This document shows positions 16,091-24,353 of a stretch of 64,000 bases of DNA, in pieces; within the stretch, counting starts at the first letter, position 1, and the number at the start of each line of letters is the position of its first letter. Both the position numbers and the translations under genes were made by a program. This DNA comes from Arthrobacter ipis (GTDB lineage: Bacteria > Actinomycetota > Actinomycetes > Actinomycetales > Micrococcaceae): contig NZ_JAAOXD010000007.1 in assembly GCF_014694315.1 (NCBI RefSeq), forward strand, positions 395,047 through 459,046, in the 5' to 3' direction. The notes under the pieces are model-generated. The model saw nothing but the letters and a program-made list of their open reading frames with translations. It was not told where the DNA came from and did not search any database.

Positions 16091-17530
16091 ATGGAACCCG
16101 TATCACCGGTCCAGCTAGAACCACAGCCCACAGTTCCGCCGTCGACCGATTCCGGTCTCCGGCGGTCCATGGGGGCACGGCATTTGGTCATGATCGCCAT
16201 GGGTGGGGTGATCGGCTCCGGGCTTTTCCTGAGCTCGGGCTACACCATTTCCCAGGCCGGGCCACTCGGGGCTGTCATCGCCTATCTCATCGGCGCCTTT
16301 GTTGTGTACCTGGTGATGGCCTGCCTCGGCGAACTCGCCATCGCTTACCCGGTCTCCGGCGCCTTCCATATCTACGCGGCGAGGTCCATAGGGCCGGCCA
16401 CCGGGTTCACCACGGCCTGGCTCTACTGGCTCTGCTGGGCAGTGGCCATCGGATCGGAGTTCACCGCCTCAGGGCTCCTGATGCAGCGCTGGTTCCCGGG
16501 TGTTGACGTCTGGGTCTGGTGCGTCATCTTCGCCTCGGTCCTCTTCGGCCTCAACGCAGATTCTTCGAAGTTCTTCGGTGAATCCGAGTTCTGGTTTGCC
16601 ATCGTCAAGGTCAGCGCCATCGTGGTCCTCATCGTTCTCGGCGGCGCGGCCCTGTTCGGCCTCCACCCGCTCAGCGAGGGGGCCAACCATCCTGCCATGT
16701 TTGAGAACTTCAGCACCGCCGGCGGCCTCTTTCCTAACGGCTTCACCGGCGTTCTCGTCACAGCACTTGCTGTGTTCTACGCCTTCTCCGGCTCCGAACT
16801 CATTGGCGTTGCAGCCGGCGAAACCGCTGACCCCGCCACCAGCATCCCCAAAGCGATGCGCAGCACCGTCATCCGTCTGCTGATCTTCTTCGTCGGGGCA
16901 ATCGCTGTCATCGCCGCTACCATTCCATTCGATCAGGTCGGACTGGATGAAAGCCCGTTCGTGACGGTCTTCTCAGCCATCGGCATTCCGTATGCCGCCG
17001 ACATCATGAACTTCGTCATCATCACCGCACTCCTTTCGGCCGGAAACAGTGGACTCTTCTCCTGCGCACGGATGCTTTACTCCTTGGCCGACGAGGGGCA
17101 TGCCCCCCGGGCGCTGAAGAAGCTGACCCGCCGCGGCATCCCCATGACTGCGCTTTCGGTCAGCATGCTCGGTGGCCTGGCATCACTCATCAGCAGCGTC
17201 GTTGCCCCGGAAACTGTCTACTTGGCCCTCGTCTCGGTGGCAGGGTTCGCCGTTGTCGGAGTCTGGATGTCCATCACCGCCTCGCATTTCTTCCACAGGA
17301 GGTCCTTCGTCAAGAACGGCGGCGATGTTGCGGCCCTTCCCTACAAGGCTCCGCTGTTCCCACTGGTGCCGATCCTGGCCTTCTCGCTCTGCCTCATCTC
17401 GCTCATCGGCATCGCCTTTGACCCGAACCAGGTTGCGGCCCTGTATTTTGGATTCTCCTTTGTTGGCGCCTGCTATGCCTTCTTCTACTTCAAGTACGGA
17501 CGCAAGGCGCGGGCAGACCAGCCGTTCTGA
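16091..17530 (+). CDS. APC superfamily amino acid permease
   Basis: A 479-residue inner-membrane transporter with about 12 helices. The family signature of helix 1, IGSGLFLSSGY, is followed by SQAGPLGAVIAYLIGAF, and the conserved ELAIAYPVSGAFH and FYAFSGSELIGVAAGE are present. It most resembles the GABA/proline/aromatic permease branch. ATG 16091 has GGGAGA upstream; the longer ORF from 16046 is rejected. It is divergent from hom-aldehyde dehydrogenase and followed by a hairpin and an IclR gene, so I infer it imports the amino acid degraded by that operon. Confidence 0.88.
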   Translation: MEPVSPVQLEPQPTVPPSTDSGLRRSMGARHLVMIAMGGVIGSGLFLSSGYTISQAGPLGAVIAYLIGAFVVYLVMACLGELAIAYPVSGAFHIYAARSIGPATGFTTAWLYWLCWAVAIGSEFTASGLLMQRWFPGVDVWVWCVIFASVLFGLNADSSKFFGESEFWFAIVKVSAIVVLIVLGGAALFGLHPLSEGANHPAMFENFSTAGGLFPNGFTGVLVTALAVFYAFSGSELIGVAAGETADPATSIPKAMRSTVIRLLIFFVGAIAVIAATIPFDQVGLDESPFVTVFSAIGIPYAADIMNFVIITALLSAGNSGLFSCARMLYSLADEGHAPRALKKLTRRGIPMTALSVSMLGGLASLISSVVAPETVYLALVSVAGFAVVGVWMSITASHFFHRRSFVKNGGDVAALPYKAPLFPLVPILAFSLCLISLIGIAFDPNQVAALYFGFSFVGACYAFFYFKYGRKARADQPF

Positions 17531-17556
17531 CACCGTCATCCACCAACTTCCAGATG

Positions 17557-17592
17557 CTTGGTGGCAGGGGAGTTCCGTCCCCCGCCACCAAG
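17557..17592 (+). terminator. hairpin after the APC permease
   Basis: CTTGGTGGC pairs with GCCACCAAG, extended by GGGGA with TCCCC around a short loop. It starts 26 bp after the permease stop and has no T run. Confidence 0.6.
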
Positions 17593-17653
17593 CTCGGAGA
17601 TCTGCTCCACGTGTGAGAATAGGCGTAGTCATCGGGCGGAAGGAGCATGGATC

Positions 17654-18454
17654 GTGGATTCCTCCTCGGAAGCGTCATCCATGGCCCAAGGACTTCGAAT
17701 CGTTCGGCTGGTTGCCGATCGGGAGAAGCGGGGAAGACGCCTGCTCGGCGTTTCGCAGATCGCATCCGAGCTGGAGATGGAACAAAGCCGTGTCTCCCGG
17801 TTGACGCAGGAGCTGTGTGAGCTGGGACTGCTGGAACGCGTGGAACGCGGGCCCTTCCGGACGGGCCCACGTTTTTTCGGCCTGGCCGCAGCGTTGAATA
17901 CCGGCTGGGTCCGCCAATCAAAAACTGAACTTGAGTCATTGGTGGTCTCGCTCGGGCTTAGAACCCGGATTTCCGTCCGCGAGGGCGTCCGCGTCATTCT
18001 CCTGCGCACCTCCGGCCAGGACGCGGTTCCCGGCAGCTTCGTCAAACCCGGCATGGTGACACCCGTGTGGTGCACCGGGTCCGGCCGGGCCCTGCTGTGG
18101 GACGAGCCGCAGCCAGCCGTTGCGGCCCTCCTTGAGGACGTCAACTTCATTGGTGTCGGCGGTCCGGGGGCGGCCCATTCACCGCAGGAAGTCGCCGAAT
18201 TGATGGACCGGGACAGGGCGCGGGGCTTCGTTGTCGCGGAGGAAGAATTCGAGCATGGTGTCTACGAGCTGGCCGTTCCGGTCCGGAGCGCTGACGGCTC
18301 CGTTCTTGCCGCGCTCAGCGTCCTGGGGAGTCGGGCCGAGATTATGTCCAGCACCGATGACATTGCAAAGGCCCTCATGGCGGCGGCCGAACGCCTGGGC
18401 TCCAGTGAGGGCCGCGCACGGCACGACGCCGGCCGGAAGGGTCTTGCCAGCTAG
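17654..18454 (+). CDS. IclR family transcriptional regulator
   Basis: 266 residues from GTG 17654, which has AGGAG at 17641-17645 eight bases before it. A longer ORF from 17558 starts inside the upstream hairpin and is rejected. The winged HTH is at about 10-65 (LLGVSQIASELEMEQSRVSR) and the effector-binding domain follows (WCTGSGRALLW, EFEHGVYELAVPVRS). It lies downstream of the permease on the same strand and converges on a second IclR gene, sharing the CTAG at the two stops (18451-18454). It is a candidate regulator of the hom/permease divergon. Confidence 0.88.
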   Translation: MDSSSEASSMAQGLRIVRLVADREKRGRRLLGVSQIASELEMEQSRVSRLTQELCELGLLERVERGPFRTGPRFFGLAAALNTGWVRQSKTELESLVVSLGLRTRISVREGVRVILLRTSGQDAVPGSFVKPGMVTPVWCTGSGRALLWDEPQPAVAALLEDVNFIGVGGPGAAHSPQEVAELMDRDRARGFVVAEEEFEHGVYELAVPVRSADGSVLAALSVLGSRAEIMSSTDDIAKALMAAAERLGSSEGRARHDAGRKGLAS

Positions 18455-19227
18455 GGCGCGTTTTGCGGCAGGACCTGACCCAGCGTGGACTCAAGCCACT
18501 TGCCCCAGGACACGAGAGCGGTGGCGCAGGACTCCATTTTCGGCTGCAGGCGTGTCTTGTTGCCCACCACCTGCAGCGCTGCCACTACCTCACCCTTGAA
18601 GTCCCGAACTGGAACGGCCAGGGAATACAGCCCCGGCTCGGCTTCCTCGTCCACGACGGAGTATCCCCGTGCCCGGGCCGCGCGTAGCCGTGACAGGAAG
18701 TCCTCGACGTCGTGGGGTGTGTTGGGGCCATGGCGCACGAACGCGACGCCGGAGAAAAGGGTGCGGACCTCGTCGTCCGACGCTTCCCACAGCAGTGCCT
18801 GGCCGGCGTCGCTGCAGTAGGCCGGGTAGGGCCGGCCCAGCCAGGAACCGATCATGTTGCTGCTTGCCGGAACACGCTCGCCGACGGTGACCGTGCTGTC
18901 TCCGCTCAGAACTCCGAGGAAGCATCCTTCATCTGTTTCACCGGCCAGGCCTTCCAAGGCAGTCGCGCCGTCAGTCTGCAACCGTTGTTCCGTCAACACC
19001 TGGGCGTCCGTCAGGAGCGACCAGTCCAGGGTGTAGGTCCGCTGGTCCCTGCGCGCCAGAAACCCCTCCTGCTGGCCCGTCCGCAGGCTGCGCGCAACCT
19101 GGCTGCGGTCTTTGCCCAGATCGGTTGCTATGTCCGCGACCGTTCCGCCGGGCAGGCCTTCTGCGTTGCGGGAGCCGACCGCTAGGACAGCCATGATTCC
19201 CCGGCCCATGCTGGATGTCTTAGACAT
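18451..19227 (-). CDS. IclR family transcriptional regulator (second)
   Basis: 258 residues from ATG 19227. The HTH region is VADIATDLGKDRSQVARSL, and the ligand domain includes YCSDAGQALLWEAS and EEAEPGLYSLAVPVRD. It is clearly diverged from the IclR gene on its left, with which it converges and overlaps by three bases. It is the last gene of the leftward set 20461-20012, cyclase, IclR. It is therefore probably the local regulator of that set and of mmuM across the palindrome at 20516. Confidence 0.87.
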   Translation of the reverse strand: MSKTSSMGRGIMAVLAVGSRNAEGLPGGTVADIATDLGKDRSQVARSLRTGQQEGFLARRDQRTYTLDWSLLTDAQVLTEQRLQTDGATALEGLAGETDEGCFLGVLSGDSTVTVGERVPASSNMIGSWLGRPYPAYCSDAGQALLWEASDDEVRTLFSGVAFVRHGPNTPHDVEDFLSRLRAARARGYSVVDEEAEPGLYSLAVPVRDFKGEVVAALQVVGNKTRLQPKMESCATALVSWGKWLESTLGQVLPQNAP

Positions 19228-19259
19228 GGCTCCGATTGTAGTCACTGGACGAACGCGTC

Positions 19260-20015
19260 CTAGTGGATGGCGAAGACCCGGGCAGGAAAACCGCTGCCGC
19301 CCAGTGGCTTGGGCCAGCTGGCGATGAGGGCTGCGCCCGCTTCTGGAAGTCCGTCCAGGTTCGCCATCAGCTCGATCTGCCACCGGTTCTGCGCCAGGAT
19401 GTAGGACTCCAGGGCGAAGTCCTGGCGGGATGTGGCCAACCCGGGGTCTGTGTCCGTCTGCTCATGGCCGATAGCGGTCACCGACCGTTCCTCAACCAGG
19501 AAGGAGAGGACTTCCTGCGACCAGCCGGGTGTGTGGCTGACGCCGTCATCGTCCCTGTTTGCCATGGCGCCAGCGTCGGGCCAGCGGCTGCTCCACCCTG
19601 TCCGCAATGCCACGAAGGCCCCGGCTGGGATGGCCCCGTTGCGGTGTTCCCAGGCTTGGACGTCCTCCATCGTGGGAGTGGCGTCCGCATTTGCCATGAC
19701 GCGTTCGGAGATGTCGAGGACAGCCAGTGGAAGGACCATCTCCTCCACGGGAATCTGGTCCAGGGTCCGTCCCCCGGGGGTGAAATGCGAGGGAGGATCA
19801 ACGTGTGTTCCCCATTGTCCGATGATCGAGTAGCGGTGAGCGGTGAAACCGTCACCCTTCGCCAGATCAAATACGGCCTCCCTGACTTCGTCGGGGAATG
19901 CCGGGAAGCGCGGCTGGCCGGGATGGAAGGCGTGCGTCAGGTCAGTGAATGACCTGCCGGCAAGCAGCGTCTGCAGGCCGTCCCACAGCGTGGCGGTTGC
20001 GGTGACTTCAGTCAT
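19260..20015 (-). CDS. cyclase family protein (kynurenine formamidase-like metal hydrolase)
   Basis: A 251-residue PF04199-type hydrolase. The metal site is HVDPPSHF within GQWGTHVDPPSHF, and LRTGWSSRW and GHEQTDTDPG are later conserved segments. Relatives hydrolyse cyclic or N-formyl amides (kynurenine formamidase, isatin hydrolase). The start ATG 20013-20015 overlaps the stop of the upstream 149-residue gene (ATGA), and the IclR gene begins 32 bp after its stop. It could open a cyclic amide or lactone, such as a homoserine-lactone-type compound, but the substrate cannot be read from sequence. Confidence 0.82.
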   Translation of the reverse strand: MTEVTATATLWDGLQTLLAGRSFTDLTHAFHPGQPRFPAFPDEVREAVFDLAKGDGFTAHRYSIIGQWGTHVDPPSHFTPGGRTLDQIPVEEMVLPLAVLDISERVMANADATPTMEDVQAWEHRNGAIPAGAFVALRTGWSSRWPDAGAMANRDDDGVSHTPGWSQEVLSFLVEERSVTAIGHEQTDTDPGLATSRQDFALESYILAQNRWQIELMANLDGLPEAGAALIASWPKPLGGSGFPARVFAIH

Positions 20016-20461
20016 GATGCCTCGGGGCTTTCAGCGAGCGCCGGAAGGACGGTGTTGGAGACGCCGATAGGCCCTGTCAGTTCGATGACGGGCACCTCCC
20101 AAGGGTGGATATCCACGATGTGCTGGAGGAAGCGTTCCACGGCAGCGTCGTCGAGCGCTGCATCGAAATACGTCGTGAGGACAAGGGTGGGCGAAATCGT
20201 CTGCTGGCCCACCTGCCCCAACGTGGGTTTGGCACCTTCGGTGCAGGTGAAGCCTTCAAATCCTAGGCCGGATTCGAAGACATGCCTGTAGTTGCCGAAG
20301 TCCCCGAGGTCCGGGGATTCCGCCAGGGCCTGGAGGAGGGCCACGATGCCCGCCTCCTCCTTGAAGGCTTCTGCATTGCCGTTGGCGAGCCGCGAGAAGG
20401 TGTGCGTTGCTATGGGCCAGTGCACCCGCAGCTTGCGTACTGGTTTCATTTCAATCTTCAA
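20012..20461 (-). CDS. hypothetical protein of the cyclase operon
   Basis: About 149 residues. I place the start at TTG 20461, because GGAGG (RC of 20468-20472) lies six bases before it; the ATG at 20449 is four codons later. It begins MKIEMKPVRKLRVHWPIATHT and near the end has VDIHPWEVPVIELTG, faintly like the HPYE motif of CutA/Nif3-type ferredoxin-like proteins. No catalytic motif is recognised. It overlaps the cyclase start by four bases, so its function is probably tied to that enzyme. It is divergent from mmuM. Confidence 0.7.
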   Translation of the reverse strand: MKIEMKPVRKLRVHWPIATHTFSRLANGNAEAFKEEAGIVALLQALAESPDLGDFGNYRHVFESGLGFEGFTCTEGAKPTLGQVGQQTISPTLVLTTYFDAALDDAAVERFLQHIVDIHPWEVPVIELTGPIGVSNTVLPALAESPEAS

Positions 20462-20515
20462 GGGGAGCCTCCTGATCACAACGGGTATTTGAATGCCATG
20501 GTGACACGGGCTGGT

Positions 20516-20551
20516 GTTCATTACAAGCATCAAAAAATGCTTATTATGAAC
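20516..20551. promoter_or_regulatory. 36-bp near-perfect palindrome in the divergent cyclase/mmuM promoter
   Basis: Left arm GTTCATTACAAGCAT and right arm ATGCTTATTATGAAC match at 13 of 15 positions around CAAAAA. It is markedly A/T-rich for the locus and lies centrally in the gap between the leftward operon and mmuM. I take it as the operator of the IclR regulator at 18451, which belongs to the leftward operon. Confidence 0.6.
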
Positions 20552-20631
20552 ATAGCAACAGTGGATGATGCGTCCCGGCGCCTCGTCTTCCCGGCCGGCA
20601 ACGACGAACCGAACCGCTTGGAGCCCAAAGA

Positions 20632-21591
20632 ATGCCCAGTAACACCACGCTCTCCCGCATGCTTGATGCCGGAGCAAACCTGACCCTGGACGGCGCACTT
20701 GCCACCGAGCTTGAAGCGCACGGCTGCAGCCTGGACGACCCCCTGTGGTCGGCGAAAGTCCTCCTGGAGCAGCCGCAGCTCGTCAAGCGCGTCCACCGCG
20801 ACTACTTCCGCGCCGGAGCCGCGGTCGCCACCACGGCCAGCTATCAGGCAACACCTCTTGGCTTTGCGCGGCGCGGCATCGGTGAGGAAGAGGCCCTGGA
20901 GCGGGTGGCCTTAAGTGTTCGCCTGGCCGACGAGGCGCGCCGCGAGCACCTGGCCGAAAACCCGGGTGCAGGCCCCCTGCTGATAGCGGGATCCGTCGGC
21001 CCCTACGGCGCCTACCTGGCTGATGGATCGGAATACCGGGGGGATTACGTCCTCAGCCGAAGCGAGTTTTTGGAGTTCCACCGGCCGCGAATTGCAGCCC
21101 TGGTGGAGGCCGGAGCGGACCTGCTTGCCTGTGAGACGCTGCCGTCCTTGCAGGAGGCCGAGGCGCTGGTGGCGCTCATGGAAGAGTTCGACGTCGAAGG
21201 CTGGCTCTCCTTCACGCTGCGGGACGGCCGGCACATCAGCGACGGTACGCCGCTGGAGCAGGTGGCAAAGCTCAGCGGGGCGCAGCCGCTCGTTGTGGCC
21301 ATTGGCGTGAACTGTGTGCCGCTGGAGCTGGTCGCCCCGGGCCTGAGCGCTCTGGGCAAAGCCACGGACACGCCCCTGATCGCGTATCCAAATTCCGGCG
21401 AAAGCTATGACGCCATCACCAAAACGTGGGGACCGGCCGCGGCCGTTGCAGAACTGGGCTGTAAACAGGCCGCAAGTCTTGCGGAAGGAACCGCCGTCTG
21501 GCGTGAACTTGGCGCCCGGCTCGTTGGCGGATGCTGCCGAACCACCCCGGAGGACATTGCCGCCGTGGCCAGCCTGACCGGAAATCCCTAA
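20632..21591 (+). CDS. mmuM: homocysteine S-methyltransferase
   Basis: A 319-residue TIM-barrel enzyme that methylates homocysteine from S-methylmethionine or SAM to give methionine. The zinc ligands are in IGVNCVP (Cys about 228) and VGGCCRTTPEDI (Cys pair near 300). LDGALATELEAHG, DYFRAGAAVATTASYQ and GSVGPYGAYL are family markers. ATG 20632 has GGAG about 9 bases upstream. It is divergent from the cyclase operon across the palindrome. Its presence suggests the locus handles methionine- or homoserine-derived plant compounds. Confidence 0.9.
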   Translation: MPSNTTLSRMLDAGANLTLDGALATELEAHGCSLDDPLWSAKVLLEQPQLVKRVHRDYFRAGAAVATTASYQATPLGFARRGIGEEEALERVALSVRLADEARREHLAENPGAGPLLIAGSVGPYGAYLADGSEYRGDYVLSRSEFLEFHRPRIAALVEAGADLLACETLPSLQEAEALVALMEEFDVEGWLSFTLRDGRHISDGTPLEQVAKLSGAQPLVVAIGVNCVPLELVAPGLSALGKATDTPLIAYPNSGESYDAITKTWGPAAAVAELGCKQAASLAEGTAVWRELGARLVGGCCRTTPEDIAAVASLTGNP

Positions 21592-21724
21592 CGGACCGCG
21601 GTGCGCCGCAGTTGTCAGGCGAGGAGGGTCCCCACCGTGTTGCGCAAGGTGGAGGCGACAAGCGTGTCGTCGAGCTCGGCCACGTTGTCGTAAGGGGCTC
21701 CCCGTTTTAAAGACCCCAGGTCCG

Positions 21725-22618
21725 CTAATCAGTAGTTGCTCCACCGGACCGGCGGTGCCTGTGGTGCGTGGAATAGTGTTCGAACACCTCCGAGGACGTC
21801 GTCCCTGCATGCCCGAACCTGCCGCGGAGAACCTTGGCGAGATCGTCCAGTGCTGCCTCAAGCATCCGGCCGGCAAACTGAAGATCGGGGTGGCCGCTGT
21901 CCTGGGCTTCGGAGGCAAGTTCTTCCGCGTAGGTGACAATTGCCGGCAGGGAGCCTCTCGGTTCGACTTCGTGGAAATAGTACGTTTCGTGGAAGGCAAG
22001 CAAGTCGATGCTGACGGCGGCGACGCTGCCGGCCAACGCCTCGAGCAGGCCAGCGGCGTGGCTGGGACCCATGGAGAAATGGTCGCCGGGACTTGCCGCC
22101 TCCCTGAACAAGTTCAGTTGGTGGGCAAGGGCACGACGGCGGTTCAGGGCAGGGTACATCTGAAGAATCCAGGAGACCGTGGCTGTCAGCAGACCGAAGC
22201 CTGTTACCGCCTCGGAGGCGGACACCAGCCGGAGCAGGGGATGGCCTGCCACGACTTCCCCGAACCCGACTGTGGACAGCGTGACCATGGAGAGGTAGAC
22301 AGCCTCGAGGAAATCTGCCTGTCGGGGGATCCCGTCACCGTAAATGAAGCCCTCCGGCAGGTGCGGCAGGTAGAGCAGCGCCCATCCCAGGACAGCCATG
22401 GCTGCCCAAGCGAAGATGACCGCAGCCATTGCCACAGGAGCCGCGATCGAAGAGGCCCCTCCCCTGGACAGCCTGGTGAGCTGCCAGCAACCGCGCATGA
22501 TTGTCCTGCACACCGGACCGGATCCGAGCGGGTAAAGGAGTGTGTAAAAGACGTCGACGAGCATCAGCAGAATCAGCCCAGCTCCCAACACAGTCCACAA
22601 GACGTCCCAGAAGTCCAT
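21725..22618 (-). CDS. potassium channel-like membrane protein
   Basis: 297 residues. An N-terminal helix (about 5-30), a second helix (about 58-85), then a pore loop with the selectivity sequence TLSTVGFGE (about 115) and a third helix mark a two-pore-helix ion channel module (Ion_trans_2). The cytoplasmic C-terminal ~140 residues are helical with no recognisable RCK/TrkA-N nucleotide site, so gating is unknown. It is divergent from the DUF1326 gene and separated from mmuM by 133 bp with no clear gene. Confidence 0.8.
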   Translation of the reverse strand: MDFWDVLWTVLGAGLILLMLVDVFYTLLYPLGSGPVCRTIMRGCWQLTRLSRGGASSIAAPVAMAAVIFAWAAMAVLGWALLYLPHLPEGFIYGDGIPRQADFLEAVYLSMVTLSTVGFGEVVAGHPLLRLVSASEAVTGFGLLTATVSWILQMYPALNRRRALAHQLNLFREAASPGDHFSMGPSHAAGLLEALAGSVAAVSIDLLAFHETYYFHEVEPRGSLPAIVTYAEELASEAQDSGHPDLQFAGRMLEAALDDLAKVLRGRFGHAGTTSSEVFEHYSTHHRHRRSGGATTD

Positions 22619-22695
22619 GCCTCATCGTAGGATGCCGCCACCACGGCATTCTGAACCGCCAAACGACCAGTGGCTTCAGGCGTAGGGATTCCTTA

Positions 22696-22723
22696 TTGAC
22701 AGGCCACCGGCCCCGAGTAGTGT
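22696..22723 (+). promoter_or_regulatory. possible promoter of the DUF1326-DUF2182 pair
   Basis: TTGACA at 22696-22701 and TAGTGT at 22718-22723 are separated by 16 bp. This leaves a leader of about 95 bases before ATG 22823. No other gene start is near it on this strand. Confidence 0.4.
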
Positions 22724-22822
22724 CAGCGATAACAGGACCTTTTCGCCCTGATCCCCCAGTAGTTTCGGCGCCGTGCCTTCGCGGCTTCTGCCTGGCACTG
22801 GCGCCACCAAGGAGAGTCTTCA

Positions 22823-23440
22823 ATGTCGTGGGAAATGTCCGGTACATATGTTGCAAACTGCAACTGCCAGCTGATTTGTCCCTGCCCGGTGGACAGCACG
22901 CCCACGGGGCCGAACGGGGAATGCCGCGGCTCGGCGGTCTTCCATATTGCCAGCGGGCGGCTCGATGACACCGATCTTTCGGGCGTCGACTTCGCCTTCT
23001 GCAACTTCTTTCCGTCCAACCTGACCTCGGGAAACTGGAAGGTCGGCGTCGTTCTGGATGAGGGCGTCTCAGACGGCCAGGCCCAGGCCGTGGAACGCAT
23101 CCTCCACGGCGACGAGGGCGGCCCGTTCGCCGACTTCGCCGCCCTCTACGGCGAGTGGCTCGGCGTCGAACGCGGGAGCATCAGCTTCTCTGACGGGGAG
23201 ACGCCGTCAGCCTCCGTGGCGGGCCATATCAATCTGGGGTTCGAGCCTCTTCCCGGTCCAGGCGGGGGAGCCACCACCGTGAAGAACGCGATGTTCGGCT
23301 TCGCACCAGAGTTCCGGATCGGCAAGGGCTCGGGCGGCTCAGACCTCTTCGGCATCGATTATCAAGCGGTATACGGCGAGACGGCGGACTTCACCTTCGC
23401 CAGTGAGATGGCCGAAGGTGGACCCAAGGGTCGCGCCTGA
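22823..23440 (+). CDS. DUF1326 domain-containing protein
   Basis: A 205-residue cytosolic protein. The N-terminal GTYVANCNCQLICPCPVDS is the Cys-rich opening of DUF1326 and looks metal-binding (C-x-C-x4-C-x-C). The rest (FEPLPGPGGGATTVKNAMFG, EGGP) is the conserved beta-rich part. No activity is established. It is followed by the DUF2182 membrane protein, a pairing seen in other bacteria as far as I recall, which suggests a two-part metal-related function. Confidence 0.82.
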   Translation: MSWEMSGTYVANCNCQLICPCPVDSTPTGPNGECRGSAVFHIASGRLDDTDLSGVDFAFCNFFPSNLTSGNWKVGVVLDEGVSDGQAQAVERILHGDEGGPFADFAALYGEWLGVERGSISFSDGETPSASVAGHINLGFEPLPGPGGGATTVKNAMFGFAPEFRIGKGSGGSDLFGIDYQAVYGETADFTFASEMAEGGPKGRA

Positions 23441-23507
23441 GCCCCGGCCGCAAAGACCTCGGAGGCCCCTGATCCCGGGACCGGGCGCGCAGGCTGGAGC
23501 CCGCGCC

Positions 23508-24296
23508 GTGAGTCCCGGGACAGGTCTGCCTGGACTTGGACTCCGCAGGATCGATGCGCGGGATGCCGGGCTGATTGCCGTCCTGCTCATCCTGGCGGCG
23601 GCGGGTTGGGTGTTCACCGCCGGCCGGATGGGCGGGATGGACATGGGAGGCTGGACGGACCCCGGACCGCTGGACTTCTTCCTCAGCACCTGGGTGGTGA
23701 TGCTGGCCGCCATGATGTTTCCCTCCGTGGCGCCCATGGTGACGGCGTACACGAAGATCAGCCGCCGCCGCCGGGAAACCGGGCGGTACGCACCGCGCGG
23801 TTCCACCACGCTGTTCGTGGCCGGGTACCTCATCTCCTGGACGCTGTTCGGACTGGTTGCGTACGCGCTCTACCAAGGTGTCATGCAGCTCGTCCCCGCG
23901 GCGTTCGCAGCGGAGGCCGGCGGGCGGTACGCCGCGGCCGGCGTGATCCTGGCGGCAGCGGTGTACCAGCTGACACCGGCCAAGAACGTCTGCCTGACCA
24001 AGTGCCGAACGCCGCTGGACTTCTTACTGCACAGGATGCGGCCGGGGCTCGGCGGGGCACTGCGCATGGGAATGGAGCACGGCTCCTGGTGCGTCGGATG
24101 CTGCTGGGCGCTGATGGTGGCGCTGTTTGCGCTGGGCGTGATGAGCGTCGGGTGGATGGCGCTGGTGGGCGCCCTCATCGCTGTGGAGAAGATGCTGCCG
24201 TGGAAGCGGCTGGCCAACCGGTCGGTGTCGGCGGCGCTGGCGCTGATCGCGGTGGGGATTATGCTGGCACCCGCGGCGCCGGGCATGACCATGTAA
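23508..24296 (+). CDS. DUF2182 domain-containing integral membrane protein (predicted metal-binding)
   Basis: About 263 residues from GTG 23508, which has GGAG eight bases upstream; an in-frame GTG at 23403 would overlap DUF1326 and adds a Pro/Arg-rich leader. Markers are GRMGGMDMGGW, MLAAMMFPSVAPM, YQLTPAKNVCLTKCRTP and the Met/His/Cys-rich MGMEHGSWCVGCCWALM. There are about seven membrane helices. The conserved Met, His and Cys residues point to copper or another soft metal, by inference. It is convergent to the lactate dehydrogenase gene. Confidence 0.82.
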   Translation: MSPGTGLPGLGLRRIDARDAGLIAVLLILAAAGWVFTAGRMGGMDMGGWTDPGPLDFFLSTWVVMLAAMMFPSVAPMVTAYTKISRRRRETGRYAPRGSTTLFVAGYLISWTLFGLVAYALYQGVMQLVPAAFAAEAGGRYAAAGVILAAAVYQLTPAKNVCLTKCRTPLDFLLHRMRPGLGGALRMGMEHGSWCVGCCWALMVALFALGVMSVGWMALVGALIAVEKMLPWKRLANRSVSAALALIAVGIMLAPAAPGMTM

Positions 24297-24353
24297 GGCC
24301 TGCCCCTGACGGACGGCGCCGCACGGAGCCGGCACCAGTCCCCGCACGGGACG

